Assembly (NCBI RefSeq): GCF_043641665.1
Contig: NC_092194.1
Coordinates: 12,191,298 to 12,255,297 of the forward strand
Source: Enoplosus armatus
Lineage: Eukaryota > Chordata > Actinopteri > Centrarchiformes > Enoplosidae
Direction: 5' to 3'
Length of the DNA: 64,000 nucleotides
The translations under genes were made by a program, and so were the position numbers. The stretch's first letter is position 1, and every line of letters begins with the position of its first letter. Positions 21,717 to 35,000 of this stretch are shown here, in pieces. The notes under the pieces were generated by a model. The model did not search any database. It was not told the origin of the DNA and worked only from the letters and a program-made list of their open reading frames with translations.

Positions 21717-23002
21717 AAAGAGCGATGTTGAAGGCCGGACTCATGGTTGTTCTTGCTGTTTTGTCAGAGCTGACTTCCGCTACTCCTTCGGCATTTTATG
21801 CCGTTTGTTAGCTTCTGCAATTTGATTCTCAGCCACATGCATCAGCACTTGCCTGCAAAAGTCAAACACAACGTTTTTTAATGTTGCACCAAACAATTAA
21901 ATACTTTTTTAAAGAGAGAATTATATTCATATATTGTCCAGGATATCCCTTCTCATCACCATGACAGCCATCTTACACAATACTCATTGTTTCATGGAGC
22001 TTTTCAAAGCATAAGTCTTACTCAGGAACTTTCTCCCATCCCCTTCAAAATCTCTAATTTAGCACCAAATACACCCCATCTCATATACAGGGACACTTAA
22101 TTAAAATTAACATAAATCCTGATAAATGTAAAGACATTTTTGTGTGGCATGTGCAAAATGGAAATTGGAATGAATATAGAGTAGTTAACAGGGACCTGTG
22201 AGGAAGAGTGTTTACATAATTGAAATTAAAATACAAAAATAAGTTAGTGTAATCGTTGGTTAGGTGATGGCCTGTTCGGTTGAGCCTTGTTTGCTTCTCT
22301 CTTGCAGATTTGTGTAATTGTAACTCCACTTGAGCTGACTGGGCGTACCCGGGTACCCCAGTGTTCCCAGTTGCTATAGAAGCTGCTACCTTGATCTTCT
22401 CTGGAAAACTTTCTTTAAGCACTTTGCTGGGCTCATTTATCATTTCTCCCCCATCAACCCCTGCACACCATACTTCCCTCACATCCACTCACTTCCACCA
22501 CTGACTTTACTGCCATCCACATCTCCTCTTCATCTCTTTTGCAATTTTATTTATGTTTTTATAAACAAATCAGTTAATCTAAGTGTCTCTCCCTTATTTG
22601 CCACGGCCCTTTGATCTAATCATGATGGGTCCGAGAAGATTCTCTAATTTTGCAGACCTGTTTTACCTCCATTTCAGACTGTGGACTATGTTGAATCAAC
22701 GGTGTAACATGCAGTCAAAAGCACCAAATAATTTTTGTCATTTTGTGGGCAGAAGCACGCTGCATATGAGGTTTGGGCTGGCTTCAATCATGATCACTCA
22801 AATCACCGTTTCTCTTATTGAAAGAATCTTTGAAGGACTTGAAACTTGCTTCAGAGAGGAAGCACAAATGAGTTTTGTCAGGTACATCATCCTTGAGTGG
22901 TAAATGTGGGGGTCGTGTGTTTGCTTGCTTCTATGAAGCATGATTATCACTGAAAGTCGATGCACCACAAAAGATCCAATATTATGTGTGCAATGAAAAG
23001 AG

Positions 23003-23085
23003 AAACAGTACTTAATATGAAAAACAATTGAGTATAGAAAGTACAGCGCAGTCAAACACAATAAAAAAACGATTGACTGTAAACC
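23003..23085. repeat. 80-base dispersed repeat, copy 1
   Basis: The stretch from 'aacagtactta' through 'gtatagaaagtaca' and 'gcagtcaaacaca' to 'ttgact' closely matches 27322-27398 in the same orientation. Family identity is unknown. Confidence 0.75.
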
Positions 23086-23879
23086 CTTAACACCCTGACG
23101 AAGCATAAATTCGAAAGAAGTGCTTGACGAGCAAACCCCCCTGATCTTAGCCTCGCCACAGTTGTCGAGCCAGTTTGAAGGTGTTACCCCGGCCGGACGT
23201 GCTGGAAGACACGATGTACTTTGAACACTTCTGGTTCCACTAAGCAAGAGGAGGGCAAAACGTGCACATGCACCCCAGAAAACTGATGCAATTCAGTTAC
23301 AATTTCTCCAAATCCACTCCCTGATAAAGTTTATAGAGATATCTAAACTCTTGCTAAGATGTTCGTGTGACTTTGTCGACGTCGCTGTGAATCATCTTGT
23401 TAGCCGAAATATTCACACAGGAGTTGAGTTTGTTCTGTTTTAGTTTTCAGTTTCTTTATTGGTTCTCACACCACAAACAACTCAGTGGTCTCCTTCCTGC
23501 TTCACACCTACCGAAACTATATTCAACACTCACAGTTCATGTACGCACTCTTTGACACAATTTGTAGAAATTATTTGAGGTCTTCAAACAATCCAGACAT
23601 GCATTGCCGGTATCTCTGTTTTGAAAAAGTAAAATGTGTCTTAACATGTCAGATTAGCAATGTGACGCAACAGAAGGTAAAGCATCACGGCTACAGACAG
23701 CATTTAAATTTAATTGTTTTAGATAAGTAGATAGATATTTTTCTGCGTGGCACTTTTTTATATGGAAATACCTGCTGTTAAAGAACATTGTTCCCATTCA
23801 AAATGTATCTTTAGAGATATCTTAAAATATCTGGGTTCATTGACCAAAAGTGAGGTTCTAACTTAAACCTGTATTTATT

Positions 23880-24125
23880 GGTAATTTGTTTTTGCCACTT
23901 TGGGGCAGCACAATAAGATGTAATTAACGTATCATCACCAAATAAATTTGTTATGGTGAGCTCTTTAGCTGCTAAATGCTCCCCTGTATTCACCAGATAG
24001 AGTCCAACTTCTTTAATGAGCAGTGGATTTTTATAACTGCGTCTGGAAACTACATTGATAAGAGTGCAGAGAGCCAAAACAATGAGGTGGCAGACGCTAT
24101 AAAGCTCTGTACTTAGTGTAAACTT
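23880..24125 (+). repeat. Dispersed repeat family C, copy 1
   Basis: Carries the family landmarks 'gccactttggggcagc', 'gctctttagctgctaaatgc' and 'gctataaagctctgt'. Related copies are at 32281-32690, 35767-36230 and 53020-53340. It is non-coding. Confidence 0.7.
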
Positions 24126-26587
24126 AGTGTGTGTTTCAGACACATTATAAATGATGACTTGTGTGGTTATCTATAGTTTGTTCTGAAGTGTTTGTCACAC
24201 TGGTTGCTGTATTTTCTTGTCTGAAACCAAACAGCTATGCACCAACGCTGGGTTACACACAACTTCAGCTCATGCAGTGAAAGTGTAAAAGTGTGTGTGA
24301 AAGTGTAACTTCTTAAGTCCTTTTCCTCTGATTGATTTTAAGCTCCGATCACTTATTTGTTCCTCACTAGGTCTGTTGCACGGGACCATTAAAGCAGCGT
24401 GTCAGTAACCGGATGTTGCTGTTACTCTAATAAACCAACAGGCTGCGCCAGAGTCAAGCATCTTTATACATCCATGAGCTGGCGTTGTGCAGTGATGGCC
24501 CGGTGTGTGTCATTACACAGACACAGAGCAGGAAAATGGGCAGACACTGAAATAGCAGAAGTGTTTGTGGCTGTCTCAACTTCTATAGATAGCTGCAGCC
24601 TCCAGCAACAATTTAAACATGTGAGCAGTTGCTTAATGGAGCTCCTGAAACCTCCGAGCCTGCAGTGAGTGAAACAGTATCTCCCTCGAGGTGGACTGCA
24701 GGGTGTGCAGATTGTCTGCTCAGATGGTCAGGTAGATCAAATGGGCTTGCTGACAAATAAATCAGCATGGCTTACTGGACTGAGAGATGGATAGATGAGA
24801 CAGCGCCCTGGAAACAACAGCTCTTTACGTTTTCTGCATGTGAGCAAAACTCTCATTGAAAAACCGACAAGTCAAAACCTAAATGTAACATTAAACCTTC
24901 TGCGTTTACACATAAAACACAAACATGTACTCAACATGTATTTTCAGTCATGTATGTTCTTAGTTAAAGTGACACTGCCCAAAGTAGTGACACTGAAATG
25001 CAGCTGTGAAGGATCTCACTTTTACAACAGGCTCTAACAACACAGCTACAGTACAGAGCGACTGAACAATCTCCACTCAAGGTCCACTTACTCCTTTGTT
25101 CTGTTACTTTCGACCGTATCAGGCAGTCTTTATTAGTAGTTTGCTTAGTTGTCATGTAACTGTAGAAGTTCAAACTTGAGTGACGGGTTTTTATCAGTTT
25201 TCTACACAATAAAAAATACAAACAAAAAACAAAGACAGTCCAAACATGGCAGACACCCAAAACCAACTGTCCATTATCATCTTTGCATACTATCTTGATG
25301 AATATTACTATGTCACAGCGTTATTTCATAATGTCTGTGAGCAGTAATTGAGAATACATTAAGGTATAACGTATCAAAGAATCCTGTTTAATTGTTAAAA
25401 CGTGTGCACAATGATTTGTGTGACTTCGGTCTTTGCCGCTTTCTTGCTGTGAAAATTTGTTTCTTAACGCACTCTGAATAACTGAGTCACAATCCAGTTG
25501 TTTTCACTGGCAACTAAATCACGTCATAATAAGCATAATTGCATGATGCATATTGTTTTGGGGGGGCCCAATTGAGCGAATGATGAGCTAATTATCGAAA
25601 GCTAATCGATGAGCACGAGAGGAAAGAGAACCATGATGGAGAATCAGGAACCCCTCTGACAGACGGAAGAATCAGTTACATTTAGGATGAGATGGATGAA
25701 ATATTAGAGATGTTTTTGTATCATTAATTCCAATAACTCCGTGTTACAGAAAGAAGTGAAGACATGTGAGACACCACAAATCATAATACAGTTTTGGTTG
25801 TTGTGATAAAGAAGAAACTTTAATCTTGTATGTACAGTATGTACAATGTAGAACTCTTGGACATTCAATGAAGCCAAGTTTCAGTGCAGAACAACCTGTA
25901 TGAGATATACTATATCTACTACGATGCAACACCTTTCCATTAAAGGGCGCCTGAAGCACTGTTCAGAACCGTCTGTGCTGAGAAAGAGGAAAACCACACG
26001 AGATCATGAGCTCCATCGTGTGTTCACAGGCTCATCTCCATCAGGTCACATGATTAAATGATTTATGTCCCGATTATATCGTAGCTGTACCTTCTCATTC
26101 ACTTCTGTGTTGTTGCAATGAAGCCGCGAAATGTTTTTGACAAACAAACAACCAAAAATAATTAATAAATCAACCAAAAAATAACCTTTTAAGCCTTAAA
26201 ATATAAATGTAATAGATTCTGCAGCAGGGAGACGAGGCAAAGAGTTACATTTGTCAAAGAAGAAGTTTTGTAGGGAGACATATTTTAATCATTTCTGATT
26301 CTAATGATGATAAACATGTTTATTACCATCATCATTAAGTGAAATCGTGGATTGCAATGAGTGAGTCACTACAAACCCGGGGAGTGTGAGGGCGACGTTT
26401 TTGGAAGTCCACTGAGAATCTCTGAAGTCTTTGAGTCCTATGAAAATACTCCCCCACATCTCTTTGTTGCATCTGATGTTTCTCACCTGTTCTTTAGTTC
26501 AGTTATAAGACTGTAAATGTACTCTAGTTAGACAAGAAGTTCTTTCAGAGAGAGATGTGAGCCTTCAAAGAAAGTAAATATTCTCTT

Positions 26588-26608
26588 TTTATTTTGTGTA
26601 TTTTATTC
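26588..26608 (-). terminator. Candidate STAC poly(A) signals
   Basis: Two minus-strand AATAAA hexamers lie at 26588-26593 and 26603-26608, about 600 bases beyond the STAC stop codon. The distance is reasonable for a 3' UTR, but other AATAAA motifs occur farther out, and only transcript ends would decide. Confidence 0.4.
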
Positions 26609-27208
26609 TAATAAATTTTTTCCATTACCTTCTGACGTCAGGGATTTGTCATCCAAAATAATCCGACATTTCGGAGCCTATTGCTGACTACTTTGCGATA
26701 AAAACTCAACTTTTCACTTTGAACATAATGTAAAAGCCTGAGAAGCTAAACTATTTGTAGAAGGAAAGCCATTGCATGTACTGAAACCTTGAAAAACAAT
26801 CATTGCAGTTAAGTGTTTGTTTCCCGCTGGCAGTTCAAAACAGATACAGCTCGTAGAAGAATAAAACTAAAGGGGGAAAAACACACACACACACACATCG
26901 GCTCTATAAATTAAATCAGATCCAGTGAAACAGTGACTTCCTGTCTCCCTGCAAACAACAAGTGATCTGCTGCCTCAGCATCTCTCGAGAGGGCGTGAGG
27001 AAGGTACAGAGACCTGCAACAAAGTGGAGTCCTCATTGACAAAACCAGCATCACGTATAAGTCCAAACTCCAATTTCTGATGAAGGCAAACTCCTTCACT
27101 GGTCACTCGTAGCCATTTTGTAGGTTCAGTTTCCTCCTCCTCTGACCTCCAGGCGGCTGATCCTACCTTCCCTCTCTCTCTCTCTCTTCATTTCTCTGAG
27201 TGTTTGTC

Positions 27209-30200
27209 TCAGATGATTTCCAGAACATCGCAGGGCACGAAGCCTCTCTTCTTTCCACTCGCCACCCTGATGAAGCCGCTGCGTTCCCCCTCACTGCTTA
27301 CACAAATCTGAGGGAAAAGACAAACAGTACTTAAAACAAAAAACAATCAAGTATAGAAAGTACAGAGCAGTCAAACACAGTAAAAAAAAAACAATTGACT
27401 TGAATCAAAATGTTTCAATATGTACAAAATGAAATCAGATGTTCAGTTATCAAATATGGGTGTTATGTTCATGTGTTCACATACCTTGTCCGGTTGCCAT
27501 ATAGTGAGTGTATCTATAATGTGAGAATGTCTGTGGGACGTTTGACTATGAATTATTTCAGAGGATTTTCACCCAACAATATTTCCCGTAAATGATGATT
27601 AAATAAATAATTAATGTGGATATCGTGACCAAACAAGTAGCTGCAGTCACTAGTCACATAATTTAAATTATCATTGGATATACAGCAGTGACGCAGGCAG
27701 GGACAATGTGGAGAACTAGAGGGGGATTACATACAGCAAAGGTGCACAGCTTAAACCTGGGACTTGCTGTTACATGGCATGCGTCATAGACCACCAGGAG
27801 ACCAAGACAGCCCCCCCAAGACACTACATGGCCAATATAATTGTCAGAAAAGGCCCCACATGTCCTCTGGCATAATCCTTTTAGCGGTTCTTAAGTTCAG
27901 TACAAAAACTTTTTATTTCCCTTTTATCTTTGTGTCTCTCATCTCTATTCTTCTGCTTTACTATTAGTCCTATTAGTCACATATAAAGGGCGTGTATGAA
28001 AGGACCTATACATACAAAGTTTGATTTACACTTTATATTATATACTGTATCAGATAATGATTTTATTACTATTAGATTTAAAGGTGATGATGACGATGAT
28101 GATGACACTGTAGTTAATAATATTGCTGTGATTGTGAGATGGTCAAAGGGAGAGGGGATGGGAGGTGTTTTGAGGAATAAAAGCTGTATTTATTTATCAA
28201 CAAAAAAAGTGATCAAACTTTACTTTCTTTCCAACTCCTAATTTCATTCATTGAGCCTCACAATGGACCAGAACACATTGTGTTTGGCTGCTCGCTCTAC
28301 TCCACAACATCTTCCCTTGGGTTTGTGTGACTGGAAAAGAAAGGCAGCGGGTCACAGACTCATCTTGTTTTGGGTGGTTTCATCTCCACTGGGGGTTTGC
28401 TCTCTTTAAGCCTCCTCTGAGTCCCAACATGCCCTGGAAAGCATTGTGGGAAAAAATAGGGCCTGAGTCTAAGTACAGCCATTATGCCAAAATGCTAATT
28501 TAATGGTAACTCTTGAGAGGGATCCTCTGTCAGCCAACTCCACTCGAGCTTCTCAGTGAATAAGCGTATGCAAGGGAAGAGTCGCTGGAGGTGAGAGGCG
28601 ACGTGGGAGCTGCAGGAGGGTAATAAGATGGCTAAAGAGCTGCTGGATAATGTGAATGTGATGTGCTCTAATGGCTGGGGTGTGATCATGAATTACACGC
28701 AGGTGTAATGTGGACATTTTAATGCTTGTGATAAAGGTCATTGCTTTCCCAATCCAACGATGATGACGATGTTCATGGGATCAACTCTGCTAATGTTTGG
28801 TCAAAATGAATCCTTCATGTGTTTTGTCTTTGGGCAATTAACCCAAACAAACAAACAGGCCACTACTGTCAGTTTCTTATCTCCAAAAAGTCACTTAATC
28901 ATAAATGAAGAAAACCAGCTTTGTTATTAGTTTGATTGATTTTCATCTGGCAGGTTTTTACTGCATGCATTCCTTTAAAGCCACCATGTGTACGATGTGC
29001 AAATGTCTGACTTTGGTGCTCTCCAGTGGTAATATCAAAAAAGTTTCTGCAGACATTAAGTCGTTTCTTAAGTTAGTGCTGCAGAGGTGTTTTTTTTCCC
29101 ACATTTGGTCCTTTGTTGCTGGAGCACAAGGTTGGCTGGTGAAACAGCAACAGCACACTCTTACAAGTAGACGTCAACGCACTACATGTCTTAATTTTGG
29201 ACATAATTCAAAATTGACACATGGAAAACGTTTACAAGAACTCAATGGGCATAATTTAATTCAACCTGTTCCTGAGGACTGTCGGACCCAAATAAACCTC
29301 AGGATTATTAGACCCAGTCCAAAATGTGGTTGACTCAAAAAGACCCAAACAGAGAGTAAACAGTGGCAGCAGTATGATGCGCAATAACAACATTCAAATT
29401 GTAAGATTTTCACAAGATAACAACACTCATTTTCAATTAAAATGTCCAGTACCTGTCCCTCCTTCAGGGTGATCTGGCCTTGTTCCTTACAGCCGATGAA
29501 CGTCCTGTTACACCTGAACACTTGGTCCCCAGCCCGCACTTGATGAGCAAAGGCTGCTGGGAAGAAACCGATCCTGTCCTCAATTACCCCCTGAAAAAAC
29601 ACACACATGGACACATGGAAGGGCTGCACAGTAAGAGGATTACAAACAGTGTTTTCATACATGACTGGATAAAATCCTTGAAAAAACAAGGGGTTCTGTT
29701 GGTTACAGTGCATAAAACCTGTATATAGTTTTATTTTAGGCCATAAAATCTACTATTACGTAGATAAAGAAGATATGCTGTATATCTTCACTTACAGTCC
29801 ATACATTGTATTCGGGTGTCACATCACGTGCTAATGTTTGTCTTTTGACTTGTTAAAGTATCCATTGTTCAAAGACCAAAGAGGCCAGATGTATCTGTTT
29901 ATCTACAGCCTGCAGAGAACAATAACAGTGTTAAAATGCGTGATGAGTTTCTTCATGGTCTGGTGGCAGCCGGCTGCCTCTGCAGAGTCACGTTTTAGCC
30001 CTTTTGTCTCCCTAATTTATCTGTCATGCATTTGTGTCCTGAAGCAGCCTGTTGCCTTGCTCCTATAATTTACAGCTCGACTTCCTATAATTTATCAATC
30101 CATTTCTTATAAAGGGACTTTTTAGGGCTTTGTGGAAAACACACATTATATGGCAACTACACAACTTGCCAACATTATCTTTGAATTTCGCATCTCGGTT

Positions 30201-31979
30201 ATTTGTGCTTGAGAAAGAAAATGTTTTAGACGAGCCATGTCACGATGTAATATGTTGGTTTGTACCTACCTTCCACCAGTCATCATTTGAGTCATCAGCC
30301 AATAAGATTCTGTCACCCGCGCTGCAATTTAGAGCAAAACAAAGGAGAAGTTACTCAAAAAGGGGAGGTCTTTGCTTCTAATCTGCGTGGTCAGATATAT
30401 CCAGGAGGGCCTAGCGGAAAAAATGAGCTGTAGGCCTCTATTGACCCCCTGTTTGTGGTGATGTGGTTAAACACATTATTAAGGAATATTCATCATGTTA
30501 ATTCTGTCACAGAGACCCTCTACAAAGCAGGTGATAATGACCCAACATAGCCCTGTGCTTTAATGGTACATGTTTATAAACACATTTGAAACAAGTCAAA
30601 GTACAAGTACAACAACTGTTACAAGTAATCTGAGGCTTTCAGGGCCCCTGAAAGTCTGGATCCACAGGGTTGTAGATTAGTGTTGGGACCCCGTCTTGCT
30701 TACCTGAGCCGCAAGTGTGAATTGTCCAGTCATAGCTTAGCAACCGTGACTACGCACAGGAGGCCTGTAAAGCTTTGGATTTGTCTGCATGTTGAAGCTG
30801 TGCACATGGGGCCATAATAAAAGCAATACGTGTCTTTTTATCCAAAACCAAAAACACAAGAGCAAAAGTGTACAGTGTATTTGTCTGCTCTTAATGTAAG
30901 CTGCAAACATTAGCATGCCCTGCTAGCTAGCTTAAGACCAACAGTAGTAACCTAGTGTTACCTACAAAGCCAAGAACCATATCATTACAGGTTACATTAC
31001 AAAAACGACCAGCACATCCACAGTGTGAGAGTGCAGAGCTTAGCTAAGGGTGAATTAAGCAACAGCTAAAAGTTACCGTAAGCTCTGTCGACAATGAGAG
31101 GAGCTCCACTTGCTCTCTTAAACACGAATGCTGTAAAGTCAACCAGAAGAGAAGGCAATCTTTCTCTCAGTTTTAAATGCGAATGGATGCACCTTAATCC
31201 TGTTTGCTGTAAGTAATTCTTCTTCATCCAGGAAACACATGAATCATTTTCCCGCATGTGCCATAATTGCTAGCATCTGTTCAGAGCCGTCGGCTAAATT
31301 GGACTAATAAAAATCAAAAAGGACCAGCACAGTTGAGCCAAATGTTGGTTTACGTAATTTCCCTTTGTCTTCCTCTTGTGGTTCAGTTACAATGCTGGCT
31401 GTCCTTGGCTTGGTGTAACGCACAATGACTCAGACAACACTGTTTATCGCAGGTGAGAAACAGCACAACACCCAACGTCGTAAAATCTTTCGTCTAAGGT
31501 GGCGAAAACAAAGTAGATCCATGTTGCTCCACAATTACATTGTCCATTAAACAACAACAAAGAACAGTGGGTTTTCTGAATCGGTATTTCAAAAATGCAG
31601 AACTCATCATCATTACAATCACCACATAGTCGAAGGTAATCATGTAATCAGAGCATGTGGAGGCAGCCGAAACTAATCACAAACCTGATTTTCTCACTTA
31701 AAATGAAAATGGAAATTGAACCTTTTGATTAAAAATTCCATTTTCCCTCTTGTTTGTGCTTTATGTGTTAGCGTTTGATGTATTGATTACTGTCTGCAGC
31801 GAGACCCTGAGGAGAAAAACATTGATGTAGGCTTTCACAAGAGAAGAAATTAGAATCTGAACTTTGTGCTGTATTGCAGGTATCGGCGGACAGGGAGTCG
31901 TAGAGAAGAAGTCTATGCATTTTAAATCAAGCCTCACGATTGAAGTTTCTTCTCGACCAAACAGAGAGGAAGGACCCAT

Positions 31980-32033
<54 letters not shown>

Positions 32034-35000
32034 GAGGAAGAGGAAGAGAACAAGCACACTCTCATATCCTTAAATCCTCTGAGAACCAGGAGCAAATGGG
32101 TACTTAGGTTGGAGGACTGCTCATGATGAATGCTCTCTTTCCTGAGGGCCCATTTCAAAGTATGTTGCAGATGATGCCCCATCAATCATGGTTAAGGTAT
32201 GGGATAAAGCCTGAGTTTCAGATCGTATTGGAGATAAGAAGACAGGCTAGAAATATACAGCTGAGTCTACTTAAACCTGCAGCAACTGATTGTTTTTGAC
32301 CACTTGGGGGCAGCGGTTGTGAATACAACATTGACACATCATCACTTTTTATGTTGATATGGTGAACCTTTTAGAAAGCAGTAGCTTGTTTATACATCCA
32401 GCCGTTACAAAGCCGTGGAGTCGTGTTTCTGGCCGCCTGACAAATGTAAGTTCAATATTCACTCTCTTTTAGCTCAGTTTTTGGTCTCTACCAACTCTTG
32501 ACGAAAATATATGACTCTTGCTAAATGCTCCACTATGTTCACTGGCTAATCACTGAAAGCAGGTGCCTGAAGGCTAAAGGTGACGCTATGAGAGAGAACC
32601 AAAATAGTAAAGTTTCGGGCCAGAAAGCTAAACAACGAGCTGAAACTCACTATAAAGCTCTGTAAAGCTGAGAAGAGCTGCATAATTCTTCATATTGTTT
32701 TCACATTTGATTTGTCATTTGATACATTGTTATTATAAATATATCGATTATTTAGTCGCTCGTAAATTATTGTTCCATTGCTGGTTACATGCGCATAAAA
32801 ACACATTTGTGGGCGCAAGGTTTAGGTTGACAAAGTCAAATACAATACAATAACCAGAATACAAAACCTCGTCCTTTTAATTCTAAAATTATAATTCTGT
32901 AAATCTTGAGAAAATCAAAACTGAATCTGAATCTGAATAGAAAACTGCAGCTGCACAGCTCTCAACAGCCTCAAACGTTTAAGCAATTTGGCCACAACAG
33001 GTGTTTTCAATGAACTGCCAAAGCCAAAAAAAACGGGTGTGACATCAGTAATTAGGGTGTGTTCAGAGGTGCAACATGCTTGTATGTTTGACCCAATAAA
33101 GAGCAGCAGCAGCTTTTAGCCCTCAACGTCTCCCAAGTCCATACTACATACTGAGAGTACATAATATGTACTCTATGCTATCACTCCAAGATGGTTACTC
33201 TCACTGCTTGTAGTCACACCAGATGTATTAAACATCCTAAATTAGCTACTTATGCGGTGTTATGTGTTGGGAGTGGTTCATTAACAGGTGAAACCAGACG
33301 CAAACAACAGCTCCTTTCATTTTGGATTTTAATTACATGTAGCTGCCAGTGATGGTGGATTTGCAGCCATTTTGTACAATGGAATCGGGACACAGTGTTA
33401 GTGTTGACTCACTCTGCCTCCCTTTGTCCAGAGAACAGTGTTTAAAAATGTGAAGAAGTGCTGTGGGGAGGGATTTAGAGTAAAAGGGCTGAGTACTGGC
33501 GACATAACATGACAGTGGCATAAGATGCAGCTCCTCAAGTCCGGCTCACTTTCCTAGCCTCTGTTCCAGTAGCTTCTGTCTTTTCATAAATAACTTTCTT
33601 TCACTGGTTTGTCTAAAAAGCTAAAAGTACTTCCTGTTGTTTTCTGTCCATATTCTTAATTGATTTGGTAATTACGTATTGGCCAGTAAAAATCTCATCA
33701 TTTTATCCTAAATTAAATGTTTTTTTCTAGCTTTCAATAATAACACATGCCTTCTTAGCCCCTGGCACACTGTCTACACCTCGTGGGAGCTATAAATGGA
33801 CTTCTAAATGGACTTCCCAAAGACTGTGTGTTTCTCTCAGGATAAATCCAAGAACAGGTGCAATTGACTGATAATAATAGCCCATCACAGCACACACACG
33901 TGTACAATTAATGATGCCACTCCGGAGAAATGAATCTATGAGGACCATTACCTAAAAAGAGGAAGCAAATTAGTTCCTTTTGTAAATCTACTCTTGTGTT
34001 CTTTGACTTCTAGTGCTCTGAATGCAGCGATTTTATAAGATAAAAGAAAGAAACACAGACGCACTAATTAACAGACCAGAATTAACTGAATTTCCTGGGC
34101 ATGGAAAAATATTGACAAAGAGCAGACACATGTCATCTAATTTCCTTGTGTGCCTAGGTCTTAGTGTATTGCACGACTAGTTTAGAGCGACTGCAAATCA
34201 GCAGGTGCAACGTGCAAGACGTTTATTATTGTTAAAAGTACAAAAGGCAACAGGAATCAATCTCATGAACAATCACAAAGAGATTTTGTTTCTCTAAATC
34301 ATTAAAAAGTGTAATTGCATCATTTAGGAACTGGAACCAGAACAGATAGTTTGCTTAAAGGTGAAATGAGCAGCGCGGGCTCTTTGTGTTTTAGATCTTG
34401 CCTGGCAGGTGACCTTTGGGGACGTACGTGTGTGTGTGAATTAATCAGCACTGGATTCAGTCTAATCAAATTTCATAGTGAAGTTGAATCGTGCTTAACA
34501 GGAAAATTGAAATTGCATTACGTGAGTCTCTGCCTGTTCGTTTATTCCGTCTTCACTTTGCTTCAGCACATTTTGAAAAGCAAAAAAAAGATGGATCAAA
34601 AGAAATCCCCGTAAGCATGTCAGAGTCAATCAGGCAGCTATATTTCATCATCAGTCCCCGGACAGCTGCTGCACTGAGTAATGACAGTGAGTGTTGTCGT
34701 GGGATTTCTTGATTACAGTGACATGTGTGTGCAAGTGTGTGTGTGTGTGTGTGTAAACTAACCTCATCTCCAGGTCATGGCTGTCTTGGGGAGTGAAGCT
34801 GTGCAAGGCCACGTAAGTGTTGAGCTTGAGGACGTCTTTCTGTAGCTGGCTCTGCTCCAACTAGACAACAAACACACGTGGAGGTACGTGAACACACAGA
34901 TTTGGTTCTCAAAGTAAAATGTGGCTAAACAAAGCACACACATATAATACAACACCATATTCTCTATTGTCACTTTTCTCTCAGACGTATCTGAAAATAG

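Larger units (their letters stand above)
20928..21744 (-). pseudogene. NK-lysin-like copy 3, probable decayed paralog
   Basis: Homology to copy 2 is visible in order. A 5' leader and ATG at 21744-21742 are followed by an in-frame TGA at codon 10. A GA microsatellite (21691-21716) stands where copy 2 has the rest of the signal peptide, intron 1 and most of exon 2. The exon 2 remnant ends at 21670 with an intact donor. An exon-3 homolog at 21569-21465 keeps a CSGC pair but carries a 15-base tandem duplication. The last exon (about 21080 or 21062 down to TAG at 20928) keeps C-K-K-I-T and the final two cysteines but lacks about 45 bases of its 5' part. The surviving splice sites still join in frame, so the decay looks recent or the gene may use another first exon. 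As read, it cannot make a secreted NK-lysin. Confidence 0.75.
21745..27208. other. Intergenic region between NK-lysin copy 3 and STAC
   Basis: The left end resembles the 5' flank of NK-lysin copy 2 (21837-21890), and the resemblance resumes near 23600-23680, suggesting about 1.2 kb was inserted in between. It also contains a family C repeat at 23880-24125, an 80-base dispersed element at 23003-23085 and a short AC run at about 26881-26897. STAC 3' UTR occupies the right end; minus-strand AATAAA motifs at 26588-26593 and 26603-26608 are plausible poly(A) signals. Open frames here (for example 22081-22488 minus and 22583-22903 plus) have no recognisable similarity. Confidence 0.5.
30322..34762. 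other. STAC intron 8
   Basis: A 4.4 kb intron with a GT run (31982-32030), a family C repeat (32281-32690) and a GT run at 34735-34754 close to the exon 8 donor. No other exon was recognised. Confidence 0.6.

Noticed and set aside
22081..22488. Minus-strand open frame of 135 codons
   Set aside because: Part of it looks mildly protein-like, but no family could be recognised and the end is low complexity.
22583..22903. Plus-strand open frame of 106 codons
   Set aside because: AT-rich, no motif, no splice context. It may lie in inserted DNA beside NK-lysin copy 3.
28905..29333. Plus-strand open frame of 142 codons in STAC intron 10
   Set aside because: Composition is intron-like and no domain is visible.
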